From NCBI GenBank assembly GCA_964405335.1, contig CAYONP010000015.1, forward strand, positions 11,244 through 75,243: DNA of 64,000 nucleotides, given 5' to 3'. This stretch comes from CAYONP01 sp964405335 (GTDB lineage Bacteria > Armatimonadota > UBA10988). Position 1 is the first letter of the stretch. The number at the start of each line of letters is the position of its first letter. Below the pieces are notes generated by a model. The model worked only from the letters and a program-made list of their open reading frames with translations, was not told the origin of the DNA and did not search any database. Below, one piece after another: positions 25,233 through 34,962 of this stretch. A program made the translations under genes and the position numbers.

Positions 25233-26291
25233 ATGGACCCGCTCGCCGCGCTCAACCCCGATCTGGGCAGCATCCACCTGCTCAGCGACCAGGTGACCCG
25301 CTCGATCTGCGCCGAGAACCCCGACGGCAGCGTCGGCGGTGGGGCGCAGGCCGAGCCGGGCGGTCAGGGCGCCGCCTCGCAGCTCGGTCGCGGCTGGAAA
25401 GTGCGGCCCTGCATCACGCTGCCCGCCGGCTCGCTGACCACCCTGGCCGAGATCGAGGGGCCCGGCGTCATCCAACATATCTGGATCACCGTCCGCGAGT
25501 CCGCCTATCGCGACGCGGTGTTGCGCTTCTACTGGGACGGCGAGCAGAGCCCCTCGGTCGAGGTCCCGCTGGGTGACTTCTTCGCCAACGGCCACGGCGT
25601 CCGCTGCGACGTCAACTCGCTGCCCGTGGCGGTCAACCCGGTCGGCGGGTTCAACTGCTACTGGCCGATGCCGTTCCGCCGCTCGTGCCGGATCACCATC
25701 GAGAACCAGCGCTACGAAGACATCGGCGGCTTCTTCTACCAGATCACCTACGCGCTCGGCCCGGTGGCCGAGCAAGCGGCCTACTTCCACGCCCAGTACC
25801 GCCACGGCCTGACCACCCGCGACTATCCCGAGCACGTGCTGCTCGAGGGTGTGCGCGGCCAGGGCCACTACGTCGGCACCTACCTGGCCTGGAGCCAGTT
25901 CTCGAACGGCTGGTGGGGCGAGGGCGAGATCAAGTTCTACCTCGACGGCGACAGCGAGTACCCGACCATCTGCGGCACCGGCACCGAGGACTACTTCGGC
26001 GGCGCCTGGGGGTTCGGCGGGCGGACCTACTCGACCGCCTTCCTGGGCTACCCGCTCTATGCCAAGGGCGAGGGCCAGGTGCCGCGGCACGGGCTCTACC
26101 GTTGGCACATCGCCGACCCGATCCGTTTCGCCCAGGAGCTGAAGGTCACCATGCAGGCGCTCGGCTGGTGGCCCGGCGGCAAGTACGAGCCGCTGACCGA
26201 CGACATCGCCTCGGTCGCCTACTGGTACCAGACCGAGCCGCACGCCGGCTTCCCCGCCCTGCCGCCGGTGCACGCGAGGTATGCGCGATGA
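25233..26291 (+). CDS. GH172 (DUF2961) glycoside hydrolase
   Basis: 352 aa from ATG 25233 (GGAG 6 bases upstream). The hallmark segments of DUF2961 are present: GPGVIQHIWITV, RFYWDGEQSPSVEVPLGDFF, NCYWPMPFRRSCRITIEN and CGTGTEDYFGGAWGF with Glu252 in the GTEDYF motif, the likely catalytic region. GH172 is a jelly-roll family that includes alpha-D-fructofuranosidase/difructose-anhydride enzymes and exo-alpha-D-arabinofuranosidases. No signal peptide is visible, so it may act in the cytosol on imported oligosaccharides. First gene of an operon of overlapping reading frames that also contains GH51, which fits a furanoside-rich substrate (inference). Confidence 0.87.
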   Translation: MDPLAALNPDLGSIHLLSDQVTRSICAENPDGSVGGGAQAEPGGQGAASQLGRGWKVRPCITLPAGSLTTLAEIEGPGVIQHIWITVRESAYRDAVLRFYWDGEQSPSVEVPLGDFFANGHGVRCDVNSLPVAVNPVGGFNCYWPMPFRRSCRITIENQRYEDIGGFFYQITYALGPVAEQAAYFHAQYRHGLTTRDYPEHVLLEGVRGQGHYVGTYLAWSQFSNGWWGEGEIKFYLDGDSEYPTICGTGTEDYFGGAWGFGGRTYSTAFLGYPLYAKGEGQVPRHGLYRWHIADPIRFAQELKVTMQALGWWPGGKYEPLTDDIASVAYWYQTEPHAGFPALPPVHARYAR

Positions 26292-27154
26292 GCCGCGTGC
26301 CAAAGGTGGTCCACGAGCTGGGTCGGTTCGTCGAGTATCGGCTGCCCGACCTGGCCGAGCCGCTCTGGCGCTACGACTACGGCACGCGGCCGAAGCCCTT
26401 CTTCCACCCGCTCTGCACACCGGCGGGGCGCTGCCTGACCAACTACGAGCCGCACGACCATGTCTGGCACCGCGGGCTCTGGTTCACCATCAAGTTCGTC
26501 AACGGGGCGAACTTCTGGGAGGAGAACGAGCCGTTCGGCGTGCAGACCCTCGCCGCCGGCCCTTCGCTGGAGCACGGGCCGGCCGGCGGCGTGTCGATCG
26601 AGACCGCGCTGCGCTGGACCGCCGGCGACGCGGCACTGCTGCACGAGGAGCGCATCGTCCGCTACGTCCCGCTCGACGACGAGTCCTATCGGATCGAGTT
26701 CGACAGCCGCCTCGAGGCGCTCGGCGACACCACCCTCGACCGGACGCCGTTCACCACCTGGGGCGGCTACGGCGGGTTAATCCTGCGTGGCAGCCGCAAC
26801 TGGTACGACACCGAGATCCTGCTCGCCGACGGCACCAGCACCACGCGGCCGACGGGTCAGCGCGCCGCCTGGGCGTCGCTGCAGGGCAAGATCGACGGCG
26901 GCCGGGCCAGCCATGCCGGCGCGGCCATGTTCGACCACCCCGGCAACCCCCGTGCGCCGACGCCCTGGTACGGCGCGACGGGTACCGGCCATTACCTCAA
27001 CGCGGCGTTCCTGTTCCACGAGCCGATGAGCCTGGCCGAGGGGGAGTGCCTCGCGTTCCGCTATGCGCTGCTGGTCCACGATCACCGGTGGGCGCCCGAG
27101 CGCATCGCGGCGGCGTATGAGGATTGGCTGGCGGCCGGCGAGGCGCTCGCATGA
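26288..27154 (+). CDS. DUF6807 (PmoA-like) family protein
   Basis: 288 aa. The ATG overlaps the GH172 stop as ATGA. Characteristic motifs are RPKPFFHPLCTPAGR near the N-terminus and HDHVWHRGLWFTIKFVNGANFWEE, then a C-terminal half with TPFTTWGGYGGLILRG and FDHPGNPRAPTPWYG. The His cluster HDHVWH could bind a metal. The family is found in glycan-utilisation loci of Bacteroidota and planctomycete-type bacteria and was once mislabelled as methane oxygenase PmoA; it is unrelated to particulate methane monooxygenase. Biochemical role not established. Cytosolic by sequence. Confidence 0.8.
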   Translation: MSRVPKVVHELGRFVEYRLPDLAEPLWRYDYGTRPKPFFHPLCTPAGRCLTNYEPHDHVWHRGLWFTIKFVNGANFWEENEPFGVQTLAAGPSLEHGPAGGVSIETALRWTAGDAALLHEERIVRYVPLDDESYRIEFDSRLEALGDTTLDRTPFTTWGGYGGLILRGSRNWYDTEILLADGTSTTRPTGQRAAWASLQGKIDGGRASHAGAAMFDHPGNPRAPTPWYGATGTGHYLNAAFLFHEPMSLAEGECLAFRYALLVHDHRWAPERIAAAYEDWLAAGEALA

Positions 27155-27888
27155 CACCGCTGCTGCCCGGCGCCGTCGGCCTGACCTACCTGCGGGTCTA
27201 TGACCGGCCCGGACCCGACGGCCTGGCCGGCGGCAGCCCGCACCTGCACCTCGCCTGCACCGAGGCCTATCTGGTCACCCGCGGCGCCGGCTGGGTCGAG
27301 ACGCTCTGCGCGGCCGGCCTGCAGCGGCACCGGCTCGAGCCGGGCCGGGTGGTCTGGTTCAGCCCGGGCGTCATCCACCGGCTCGAGAACGAGAGCGGCG
27401 ACCTGGAGATCATGGTCGTGATGCAGAACGCCGGGCTACCCGAGGCGGGCGACTTCGTGCTCTGCTTCGCGCCCGAGGTCCTGTCCGATCCCGCCGCCTA
27501 CGCGCGGCTCGCCTCGCTGGCTTCGGGCGACCGGGTCTATGCCACCGATGAGCAGGCAGCCACCGCCCGGCGCGACGCCGCGGTGCGCGGCTACCTCGGC
27601 TGGCGTGAACGGTTCGCGGCCGACGGCGCCGCGGCGCTCGAGCCGCTCTACGCCGCGGCCGTGGCACTCATACAGCCGCGCCTGCCTGGCTGGATGGGCC
27701 TCTGGTCGGCCGGCCCGCGGGCCGCCGCGATGGAGACCGGCGAGCAGCTCAACGAGTTGGTCAGCGGGCGGTGGGAGCATCTGACAGCCGGCCGCAGCGC
27801 CGAAATGGCCGGGCCGAGCGACCGCGGCCGGCTCGGCATGTGCGGCCGGCTCGAGCCTTACCTGCCCGAGGGAGTGAGCCTGGCATGA
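27151..27888 (+). CDS. Cupin-domain protein
   Basis: 245 aa, starting at an ATGA overlap with the previous gene. The N-terminal 110 residues form a cupin: SPHLHLACTEAYLVTRGAGWVETL holds the first metal-box pattern with HLH and a downstream Glu, and GRVVWFSPGVIHRLENESGDLEIMVVMQ the second with His. The remaining 130 residues are helical and specific to this type of locus. Small cupins in sugar operons are commonly isomerases, epimerases or regulators; no substrate can be assigned. Overlaps at both ends indicate stoichiometric co-expression with the neighbours. Confidence 0.75.
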   Translation: MTPLLPGAVGLTYLRVYDRPGPDGLAGGSPHLHLACTEAYLVTRGAGWVETLCAAGLQRHRLEPGRVVWFSPGVIHRLENESGDLEIMVVMQNAGLPEAGDFVLCFAPEVLSDPAAYARLASLASGDRVYATDEQAATARRDAAVRGYLGWRERFAADGAAALEPLYAAAVALIQPRLPGWMGLWSAGPRAAAMETGEQLNELVSGRWEHLTAGRSAEMAGPSDRGRLGMCGRLEPYLPEGVSLA

Positions 27889-29552
27889 GCCTCGACCGAT
27901 ACCTCGCCTCGCTCGAGCCGGACTACGACGCCGACCGCGCCATGCTCGCCCGCACCTGGCAGGGCAGCGGTTACCACTCGCGCCTTGCCGCGGGCAGCCG
28001 CGTCCACCCCACCCGCGACGCCTTCGCCTATGCCGTCGCCCTGCTGGCCAGCCGGCAGGAACGCCACGTCCGGCGAGCGCAGGCCGTCTTCGCCGCTGTG
28101 CTGAAGCTGCAGGAGACCGACCCGATGGCGGCGACGTACGGCATTTGGCCGTACACATTGGAGGAGTCACTGGCCGAGATGGCGCCGCCCGACTGGAACT
28201 GGGCCGACTTCTGCGGCGCGCAGATCGCCCTCGCGTTGCACGACTACCCCGATCTGCTCGAGACGGCGTTGGCCGAGGATCTGCGCGATGCGTTGGGTCA
28301 CGCGGCGTGGAGCATCTTCCGGCGCAATGTGCAGCCGAGCTACACCAACATCGCCATCATGGGCGGTGGGGTGGCGGCCGCGGCGGGCGAGCTGCTCGAC
28401 GAACCACGGCTGCTGGTCTACGGCCGGCGGCGGCTTGAGCGCTTTGTCGAGCACACCACCTGGCACGGCGGGCTGAACGAGTACAACAGCCCGACCTACA
28501 CGCTGGTGGCCATCCACGAAGCCGAGCGCATCCTGCACCTGGTCCGCGACAGCGCCGTGCGCCGCGCGGCCGAGGCGATTCTCCGCGCCTGCTGGGCCAT
28601 GTGTGCCGACTTCTTTCACCCGGTCTGCGGCCAGCTCTGCGGGCCGCACAGCCGGGCCTATGCCGACCGGCTCGGCGCGGCGACGGTGCGTGACTTGAGC
28701 ATCCGCACCGGGGTCGACCTGCCGGCTCATCCCACGGCGGCGCCGCCGGAGGTCGAGCCGCCCGAGCTGGTGCCGCCGGTGCCCTGCCCGGCCGACCTGC
28801 TCCCGCGGTTCGAGCGCCTGCCCGACGAGGAGGTCGTCGTCCGCAGGCGGTTCATCCGTCGCGAGCCCGAGATCGCCTCGACCGTCGGCACCGCCTGGCT
28901 CGGCGACCAGGCCTGCCTGGGCACCGTCAATGCCGACACCACCTGGGTCCAGCGCCGGCCGCTACTGGGCTACTGGCGAGCCGAGACCGACCCGGCGGTG
29001 GTGCTCGGCTGCCGGCTGCTGCACGACGGCCGCGAGTTCGCCTCGGGCCTCTTGCGCTGCGCGCAGGAGGGGCCGGCGGCGCTGCTGCTGCTCAGCCTGC
29101 TGACCAACAAGGGCGACTGGCACGACCATCTCGACCGGCCGGCCGACGGCGCCTTCACCGCCGAGTCGTTCGCCTTTCAGCTCGACCTGAGCGGCGAGGG
29201 TGTCGAAGCCGAGGACCTGGGCGACGGGCTGCTGGCCCTGCGCGCCGCGCCGTTCTGGGCGCTGGTCCGCTGCGGCGCGGCGCGGTTCGACGGCGCCGCC
29301 GTGTCGTGGGGGCTGCACACCGAGCCGGGCCGCGTCGCCGCGCGGGCGACGCTCTATGACGGGCCGGCGCGGCGGTTCGACTTCCGCGAGTTGGGCACCT
29401 GTTTCGTCGCCGCGGGGGTGATGATCATGCCGGCCCACCTGCCGCCGCGGGTGCCGGCGCTGGAGCTGATCCAGACCGATGACCGAGTCGAGGCCGGCTG
29501 GCCCGTCGGCGACGCCCTGACCGTCGCCGCGCCGGCTCGGCCGACGCCGTGA
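27885..29552 (+). CDS. Alpha/alpha-toroid protein, possible polysaccharide lyase-like
   Basis: 555 aa from ATG 27885 (ATGA overlap with the cupin gene). Residues about 1-270 are helical with conserved-looking aromatic and His/Asn patches: NWADFCGAQIALALHDYP, NVQPSYTNIAIMGGG, HTTWHGGLNEYNSPTYTLVAIHEAERIL and FFHPVCGQLCGPHSRAY. The C-terminal half is beta-rich with NKGDWHDHLDRPADG. An (alpha/alpha)6 barrel followed by a beta-sandwich, with exposed Asn/His/Tyr residues, is the layout of heparinase/alginate-lyase and hydrolase families. No signal peptide. I do not recognise a named CAZy family; lyase activity is only one possibility. Confidence 0.65.
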   Translation: MSLDRYLASLEPDYDADRAMLARTWQGSGYHSRLAAGSRVHPTRDAFAYAVALLASRQERHVRRAQAVFAAVLKLQETDPMAATYGIWPYTLEESLAEMAPPDWNWADFCGAQIALALHDYPDLLETALAEDLRDALGHAAWSIFRRNVQPSYTNIAIMGGGVAAAAGELLDEPRLLVYGRRRLERFVEHTTWHGGLNEYNSPTYTLVAIHEAERILHLVRDSAVRRAAEAILRACWAMCADFFHPVCGQLCGPHSRAYADRLGAATVRDLSIRTGVDLPAHPTAAPPEVEPPELVPPVPCPADLLPRFERLPDEEVVVRRRFIRREPEIASTVGTAWLGDQACLGTVNADTTWVQRRPLLGYWRAETDPAVVLGCRLLHDGREFASGLLRCAQEGPAALLLLSLLTNKGDWHDHLDRPADGAFTAESFAFQLDLSGEGVEAEDLGDGLLALRAAPFWALVRCGAARFDGAAVSWGLHTEPGRVAARATLYDGPARRFDFRELGTCFVAAGVMIMPAHLPPRVPALELIQTDDRVEAGWPVGDALTVAAPARPTP

Positions 29553-29559
29553 GGTGACC

Positions 29560-31950
29560 ATGACCGCCATGCTGCTGCTCGCCGCCATCGCCGGAGAGGC
29601 GACGCTTCACATCACCGACCAGGTGGCCAATCCGGTCCACCCGCATGTCTACAGCCAGTTCCTTGAGCACATCTACCAGTCGGTCCACGGCGGGCTCGAC
29701 GCCGAGCTGATCCTCGATGGAGACTTCGAGCGCGAGCCCGCCGCTTCCGCCCGCGGCGACGGCTGGGCGGTCGATCACGGCTCGTGGCAGATCGGCGACA
29801 ACTCGGTCTCGCAGATGGGCGACGCGATCGACACGCACCTCTTCTGGCTGCCCGCCGGCGGGTTCGGCGAGCGTTACCGTCTCTCGCTGCGCGCACGCAA
29901 GCTGGCCGGCGCCGAGGGGTTCCTGATCATCTTCGGCGCCCGCGACGAGGCCAACTTCCACTGGTGGAACCTCGGCGGGTGGAACAACCAATGGTCGAGC
30001 GTCGAGCGCGAGACCAACGGCGCGCGGCAGGCGCTCGGCCCGACCCGCACCGAGACGCGTATCGAGGCCGGCCGCTGGTACGAGATTGCCGTCGCGGTCG
30101 ACGGCGAGCGGGCCGAGCTGTTCCTCGACGGCGAGCGGCTGGTCGCCCTCGACGGCATCCACGCGGGTGGTTTCGTCGGCCTCGGCACCTGGAATACCCG
30201 CGCTGAGTTTGCCGACGTCGCGGTCACGGCCGGAGAGGTGGAGCATCGCCTGCCGCTCGACGATCTGCGCGCCGGGCTGGCCCAGCAGGCCGCGTTGGCG
30301 CCGGGCTGGACCGCCGGCGACGGCGCGGCGACGGTGGTGGTGACCAACGACCCGTACCAGGGCGAGCGCTGCCAGCGGCTGGCCGGCGGGTCAATCGCTT
30401 ACGGCACGATCCCGGTCGATGCCGGCCGGCGTTATGCCGGGCGGCTGGCGGTGCGCGGCGGCGGGCGGGTGACCGCGCGGCTGGTGATCGACGGCGCCGT
30501 CGCCGCCGAGACGCCGGCGCTTCCCGGCGCAGTGGTCTGGCGCGAGCGGACCTTCTATCTCCAGCCGCGCCAGGGCGGTGAGGCGGAGCTGCAAATCCAC
30601 GCCGTCGGTCCGGTCGAGCTCGACTCGGTCAGCCTGCGCCCGGCCGGCGACGATGGCGCGCCGTTGCTCTTCCGGCCGGACCTGCTCGAGGCGATCCGAG
30701 CGCTGCATCCGCCGCTGATCCGCTGGCCCGGCGGCTACTTCGCCGAGCGTTACCACTGGCGCGACGCGGTCGGGCCGCGGTCGCTCCGCCCGCGGCGGGC
30801 CGACGCGACGTGGGAGCACCGCGATCCGAACGGGCTGGGCACCGACGAGTTCATCGCCCTCTGCCGCGAGGTCGGCGCCGAGCCGATGATCTGCCTCAAT
30901 ATCGGCCAGCACGACGAGGACGCGCTGGCACCGCTGCGGCTGAGCCAGGCGCTGGCCTGGATCGAGTACTGCAACGGCGACCTGACCACCGCCGGCGGGC
31001 GCGCCCGGGCGGCCAACGGGCATCGCGAGGCGTATGGCGTCAAGTACTGGGAGGTCGGCAACGAGACCTGGGGCATGGGGATCGACCGTTACCTCGCCCG
31101 GGCGCGGATGTTCCTCGACGCCATCAGCGAGGCGCACCCCGACCTGGTCCTCTCGGTCTGCGGCTCGGGCGGCCACAACGACGGCTGGAACGCGCGCGTG
31201 ATCGACACCCTCGCGGGCCGGTTCACCCACCTCAGCGTGCATCACTACGGCGGTGGCGGGAACTACCTCGAGCGGATGGCCAACGCGGTGGCGTATGTGG
31301 ACTTCCTCGAACGCACCCGCGAACGGATCCGCGCCTCGGCCGATCCCGCCATGCAGCTCGCGGTGACCGAGTGGAATCTGATGTCGACCAGCCTCGACAG
31401 CGGGCTCTGGGCGGCCATCTTCCTGCTTGGCTGCGAGCGGCTGGGCGAGACCGTGACGATGGCCAACCCGGCGCTGTTCCTCCGCGAGACGACCGCGCCA
31501 GCGTGGGACAACGCGCTGATCAACCTCGGCCCGCGCGGCTGGTTCGCCGGCGGCAACTACCTGGCGATGAGCATGTTCTGGAACGACCTCACGCCCGAGC
31601 GGCTGTCGACCCGCCTGGAGACCGAACCGCTCGGGCAGTTCGGCGAGACGCGGCTCGACGCCGTCTATGCGCTGGCCGGCCGCGACGGCGACCGGCTGGT
31701 GATCAAGGCGGTCAACCTCACGCCGGATCAACCGGTGCTGCTCCGCCTTCAGCCGGCCATGCGCGTCAGCCCGCGAGCCGAACACCACAGCCTGACCGGC
31801 GAGACGCCCGAGACGCGGAACTCGCTCGACCAGCCGGATCGCCTGCGCATCGCGACGCGCCCGCTGACCCTCGACCCGGCCGCGCCGGCGGTCGAGCTGC
31901 CGCCGCACAGCGTCAACGTGATCGTGCTCTGGACGGGAGAGGAGCCGTGA
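29560..31950 (+). CDS. GH51-like alpha-L-arabinofuranosidase
   Basis: 796 aa from ATG 29560 preceded by GAGGTGA; a GTG at 29554 is possible. An N-terminal beta region (carbohydrate-binding-like, to about residue 365) is followed by a (beta/alpha)8 barrel: RWPGGYFAERYHWRDAVG, then WEVGNETWG with candidate acid/base Glu502, and AVTEWNL with candidate nucleophile Glu604, and a C-terminal beta-sandwich. These motifs and their spacing are those of GH51. The first residues MTAMLLLAAIAGEA resemble a signal peptide core with no positive charge. Likely removes L-arabinofuranosyl residues from arabinan/arabinoxylan-type glycans. Confidence 0.87.
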   Translation: MTAMLLLAAIAGEATLHITDQVANPVHPHVYSQFLEHIYQSVHGGLDAELILDGDFEREPAASARGDGWAVDHGSWQIGDNSVSQMGDAIDTHLFWLPAGGFGERYRLSLRARKLAGAEGFLIIFGARDEANFHWWNLGGWNNQWSSVERETNGARQALGPTRTETRIEAGRWYEIAVAVDGERAELFLDGERLVALDGIHAGGFVGLGTWNTRAEFADVAVTAGEVEHRLPLDDLRAGLAQQAALAPGWTAGDGAATVVVTNDPYQGERCQRLAGGSIAYGTIPVDAGRRYAGRLAVRGGGRVTARLVIDGAVAAETPALPGAVVWRERTFYLQPRQGGEAELQIHAVGPVELDSVSLRPAGDDGAPLLFRPDLLEAIRALHPPLIRWPGGYFAERYHWRDAVGPRSLRPRRADATWEHRDPNGLGTDEFIALCREVGAEPMICLNIGQHDEDALAPLRLSQALAWIEYCNGDLTTAGGRARAANGHREAYGVKYWEVGNETWGMGIDRYLARARMFLDAISEAHPDLVLSVCGSGGHNDGWNARVIDTLAGRFTHLSVHHYGGGGNYLERMANAVAYVDFLERTRERIRASADPAMQLAVTEWNLMSTSLDSGLWAAIFLLGCERLGETVTMANPALFLRETTAPAWDNALINLGPRGWFAGGNYLAMSMFWNDLTPERLSTRLETEPLGQFGETRLDAVYALAGRDGDRLVIKAVNLTPDQPVLLRLQPAMRVSPRAEHHSLTGETPETRNSLDQPDRLRIATRPLTLDPAAPAVELPPHSVNVIVLWTGEEP

Positions 31951-34406
31951 TGACCGCGCTGCTTGGATTGCTGATCGCCGCCGGCGAGGTGCCGCTCGGG
32001 GGTGAGTGGAGTTTCAGCCACGGGCCGGAGTTCCCCGGCGCGGCCGGCTCGCTCGAGGTCGATGCCGACGGCGTGCTCCACCTGCGTTACGACTTCTCCG
32101 CCGGCGGGGCCTATGTGGCCTGCTACCGCGTGATCGAGCCGGCTCAGACGCTGCGGGCCTGGCGCTTCCGGCTGCGCAAGCCGGCCGAGGCGACCATCAC
32201 GGTGCGGCAGACCGACAGCACCGGCCAGACATTTCAGAAGTCGACCTACTACGACGGCGCCGGCTGGCAAGAGCTGGAGGTCCGGCCGGGCGGCTGGAGC
32301 GGCTACTGGGGCGGCGCCAACGACGGTGTGTTCCACGGCGCTACGCAGCAGATCGGCATCCTGATCGAGGGCACCGGACTGCTCAACCTGGTCGGCGAGC
32401 TGCTCATCGCCGAGGTCGTCGCCGAGCCGGGCGAGGCCGACGCCGGGCCGGTGATCGGACCGTTCCGGGGCCGGTACCAAGTCACCGACTTCGGCCCGCA
32501 GAGCGGCTTCGCCACGGTGAACAGCAGCCTGGCCGACTCGCGCTGGCGGGTCGACTTCGGCGCCGTCGAGCAGGCCGCGCTGCACCACAGCATTTCGCTC
32601 TTCGGCTCACCGAAAGAGCTGCGGCTGACGGTCCGCGGCGGGCCGCCCGGCGCGCGGCTGACGCTCAGCCTGGGCAGCCACTTCCAGCGCTTCTGGCGCG
32701 AACTGGGCGAGCTGCGCGAAGGTGAGACGGTGTTCACCTTGCCGGCGCCGCCCGAGGGCTGGCAGTTCGGCGGCGGCGAGAACGACGGGCGGGTCCACCC
32801 GCCGCTGCGCGTGGGCGGCCTGAGCATCGAGCGCGGCACCGCGCCGGCGGCGCCGGCCGAACTAGAGCTGGTCGACCTGACCTGTGTGACCGAGCTGCCG
32901 AGCGACCAGACCACCATCCTGTTCGCCACGCTGCGCGAGGCCGGTGGCGACGAGCGGGTGCGCCGCCTGCGCGCCGAGTGCGTCGGCTGGAACGTGACCG
33001 ACCAGCCGGTCAGTGGCAGGCTGCGCTGCGTGCTGCGCGACTGGGACGAGACGGTGCTGCACGAGACCGCCTACGACTGGTCGCTGCCTGCCGACGGCGT
33101 GCGCGGCGTGGCGTCCATCAACCTGGCCATCCCTGCCGGGCTCAACTTCTGCGACACCACCTTCACGTTCGAGGCGGCGGGCCTGAACCCGCGGCCGGCG
33201 ACGGCGGCCTTCACCCGCGGCGCCGACGATGCGGGCGACCCGGCACTACTGCCCGAGTCGCCCTGGGGCATGGGGGTCTACCTCTACCGCAACGCCAACA
33301 ACCCGGCCGGCTATGAGAGCATGGACCGCGTGGCGGCGCTGGCCTGCGCGGCGGGGGTGAAGTGGAGCCGCGAGGAGTTCCAGTGGCACCGGATCGAGAC
33401 GGCGCCGGGCGAGTTCGATTACAGCTTCTACGACCAGATGATCGCCACCGCGCACCGGCACGGGATCTCGATCTACGCGCTGCTGGCCTACTGGAACCCG
33501 CACTACGAGAGCTACACCGAGGCCGGCATCGACGCCTACTGCAACTGGGTGCGGCAGCTTGTGCGGCGGTACAAGGACCAGATTCAGCACTGGGAGATCT
33601 ACAACGAGCCAAACATCTTCTTCTGGTCGGGCCCGAAGGAGCTCTATCCGGTGATGCTCGAACGCGCCTATGCGGCGATCCGTGAGGAGGATCCGACGGC
33701 GCAGGTGCTCGGCGTCTCGACCGCCGGCATCGACCGCGCGTTCATCCAGCGGGTGCTCGACGCCGGCGCGCCGTTCGATGTGCTGACCATCCACCCCTAC
33801 CGCGCGCGGCTGGTCGAGCGGCAGTTCGCCGACGAGCTGCGCCGCACGGCCGAGCAGGTCGGCGGGCGGCCGGTCTGGATCACCGAGATGGGCTGGCCGA
33901 CGCAGATCGGCGGCACGCCCGAACGGCAGCAAGCCGAGCTGCTGGCGCGCTGCTACCTGACCGCGGTGGCCAGCGGCGCGGTGCAGAATATGAGCTGGTA
34001 CAACTTCCGCAGCGACGGCGACGACCCGTTCTACAACGAGCACAACTTTGGCGTGGTGCACCACGACCTGACGCCGAAACCGGCCTACCGCGCTTTGATG
34101 ACCATCTGCCGCACCCTCGCCGGCGGCGAGACGACGGTGCCCGAGGGCCTGCCCGACGGCCTCTGGGGCCTGCGCCGCGGCGGCGCCACCGCGCTCTGGA
34201 GCCCCGGCGCGGCGGTCGACCTGACCCTGAGCTGCGACGGCCCCGCGCTGGTGAGCAACCTGATGGGTGACGAGATCGCCGCCGGCGACGGCGAGGTCAC
34301 CGTCCGCCTGACGCGCGGCAAGCCGATCTTCGTCATCGGGGTGATCGAGAGGGTCGAGGCCGCCGCCGTCGAGCCGGCCGAGCCGCCGGGCCGCCTGGTC
34401 TTCTGA
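31950..34406 (+). CDS. GH39/GH5-like clan A glycosidase with N-terminal beta domains
   Basis: 818 aa. The ATG shares one base with the GH51 stop (TGATG) and GAGAGGAG lies just upstream. N-terminal beta-sandwich regions (to about residue 420) precede a TIM barrel: SPWGMGVYLYRN, GVKWSREEFQWHRIETAPGEFDYS, HWEIYNEPNIFFW with acid/base Glu553, and VWITEMGWPT with nucleophile Glu646. The NEP and E-after-strand-7 pattern is clan GH-A, closest in feel to GH39 beta-xylosidase/arabinosidase-type enzymes. The N-terminus MTALLGLLIAAGEVPL mirrors that of the GH51 neighbour. Exact specificity unknown; it probably cooperates with GH51 and GH172 on the same glycan. Confidence 0.8.
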   Translation: MTALLGLLIAAGEVPLGGEWSFSHGPEFPGAAGSLEVDADGVLHLRYDFSAGGAYVACYRVIEPAQTLRAWRFRLRKPAEATITVRQTDSTGQTFQKSTYYDGAGWQELEVRPGGWSGYWGGANDGVFHGATQQIGILIEGTGLLNLVGELLIAEVVAEPGEADAGPVIGPFRGRYQVTDFGPQSGFATVNSSLADSRWRVDFGAVEQAALHHSISLFGSPKELRLTVRGGPPGARLTLSLGSHFQRFWRELGELREGETVFTLPAPPEGWQFGGGENDGRVHPPLRVGGLSIERGTAPAAPAELELVDLTCVTELPSDQTTILFATLREAGGDERVRRLRAECVGWNVTDQPVSGRLRCVLRDWDETVLHETAYDWSLPADGVRGVASINLAIPAGLNFCDTTFTFEAAGLNPRPATAAFTRGADDAGDPALLPESPWGMGVYLYRNANNPAGYESMDRVAALACAAGVKWSREEFQWHRIETAPGEFDYSFYDQMIATAHRHGISIYALLAYWNPHYESYTEAGIDAYCNWVRQLVRRYKDQIQHWEIYNEPNIFFWSGPKELYPVMLERAYAAIREEDPTAQVLGVSTAGIDRAFIQRVLDAGAPFDVLTIHPYRARLVERQFADELRRTAEQVGGRPVWITEMGWPTQIGGTPERQQAELLARCYLTAVASGAVQNMSWYNFRSDGDDPFYNEHNFGVVHHDLTPKPAYRALMTICRTLAGGETTVPEGLPDGLWGLRRGGATALWSPGAAVDLTLSCDGPALVSNLMGDEIAAGDGEVTVRLTRGKPIFVIGVIERVEAAAVEPAEPPGRLVF

Positions 34407-34921
34407 TGGAGGCGCACCGCAACCTCGAGCTGAAGGCGCGCTGCGCCGACCTGTCCGCCGCGCGCGCCGCGGCGCTCGCCCTCGGCGCCGAGCCGTTCGC
34501 CGATGAGGAGCAGTGCGACACCTTCTTTGTCGTGCCGCACGGCCGGCTCAAACTGCGCGAGATCTCCGGCAGCAACGCCGTCCTGATCGGGTATGACCGG
34601 CCGGACCGAGCGGACGTGCGCGAGAGCCGGTACCACCTCGTCGACATCTCCGATCCGACCGCGCTCAAAGCGGCCCTGGCCGCCGCGCTGGGCGTGCGCG
34701 GCGTGGTGCGCAAGCGGCGCTCGATCCTGCTCTGGCACAACGTGCGCATCCACCTCGACCAGGTCGACGGACTGGGCGGCTTCGTCGAGTTCGAGGCCGT
34801 GCTGGGCCCCGGCGCCGACGAGCCAACCAGCCGCGACCGGCTGGCCCGGCTGACGGAGGCACTCGGCATCGCTGACGACGACCGCGTCGCCGCCGCGTAT
34901 GCCGACCTGCTGGGTCTGTAG
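34406..34921 (+). CDS. CYTH domain protein (class IV adenylate cyclase-like)
   Basis: 171 aa, overlapping the previous stop by one base. The N-terminal RNLELKARC is the ExE/K signature strand of CYTH, followed by CDTFFVVPHGRLKLRE, NAVLIGYDRPD, RGVVRKRRSILLWHNVRIHLDQVDGLGGFVEFEAVL with the Asp/Glu metal and triphosphate-tunnel residues. CYTH enzymes act on triphosphates (CyaB-type cyclase, thiamine triphosphatase, tripolyphosphatase). Small proteins of this CyaB-like shape are often of unknown substrate. Operonic position at the end of a glycosidase run may be incidental. Confidence 0.85.
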   Translation: MEAHRNLELKARCADLSAARAAALALGAEPFADEEQCDTFFVVPHGRLKLREISGSNAVLIGYDRPDRADVRESRYHLVDISDPTALKAALAAALGVRGVVRKRRSILLWHNVRIHLDQVDGLGGFVEFEAVLGPGADEPTSRDRLARLTEALGIADDDRVAAAYADLLGL

Positions 34922-34962
34922 CACCGGGCAGGCGCGGCGGCCAGGGTGGCGAACCGGCGCGC

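Noticed and set aside
26288..27154. Particulate methane monooxygenase subunit (PmoA label)
   Set aside because: The DUF6807 family has carried that name in error; this is a soluble protein with no membrane helices, in a glycan operon.
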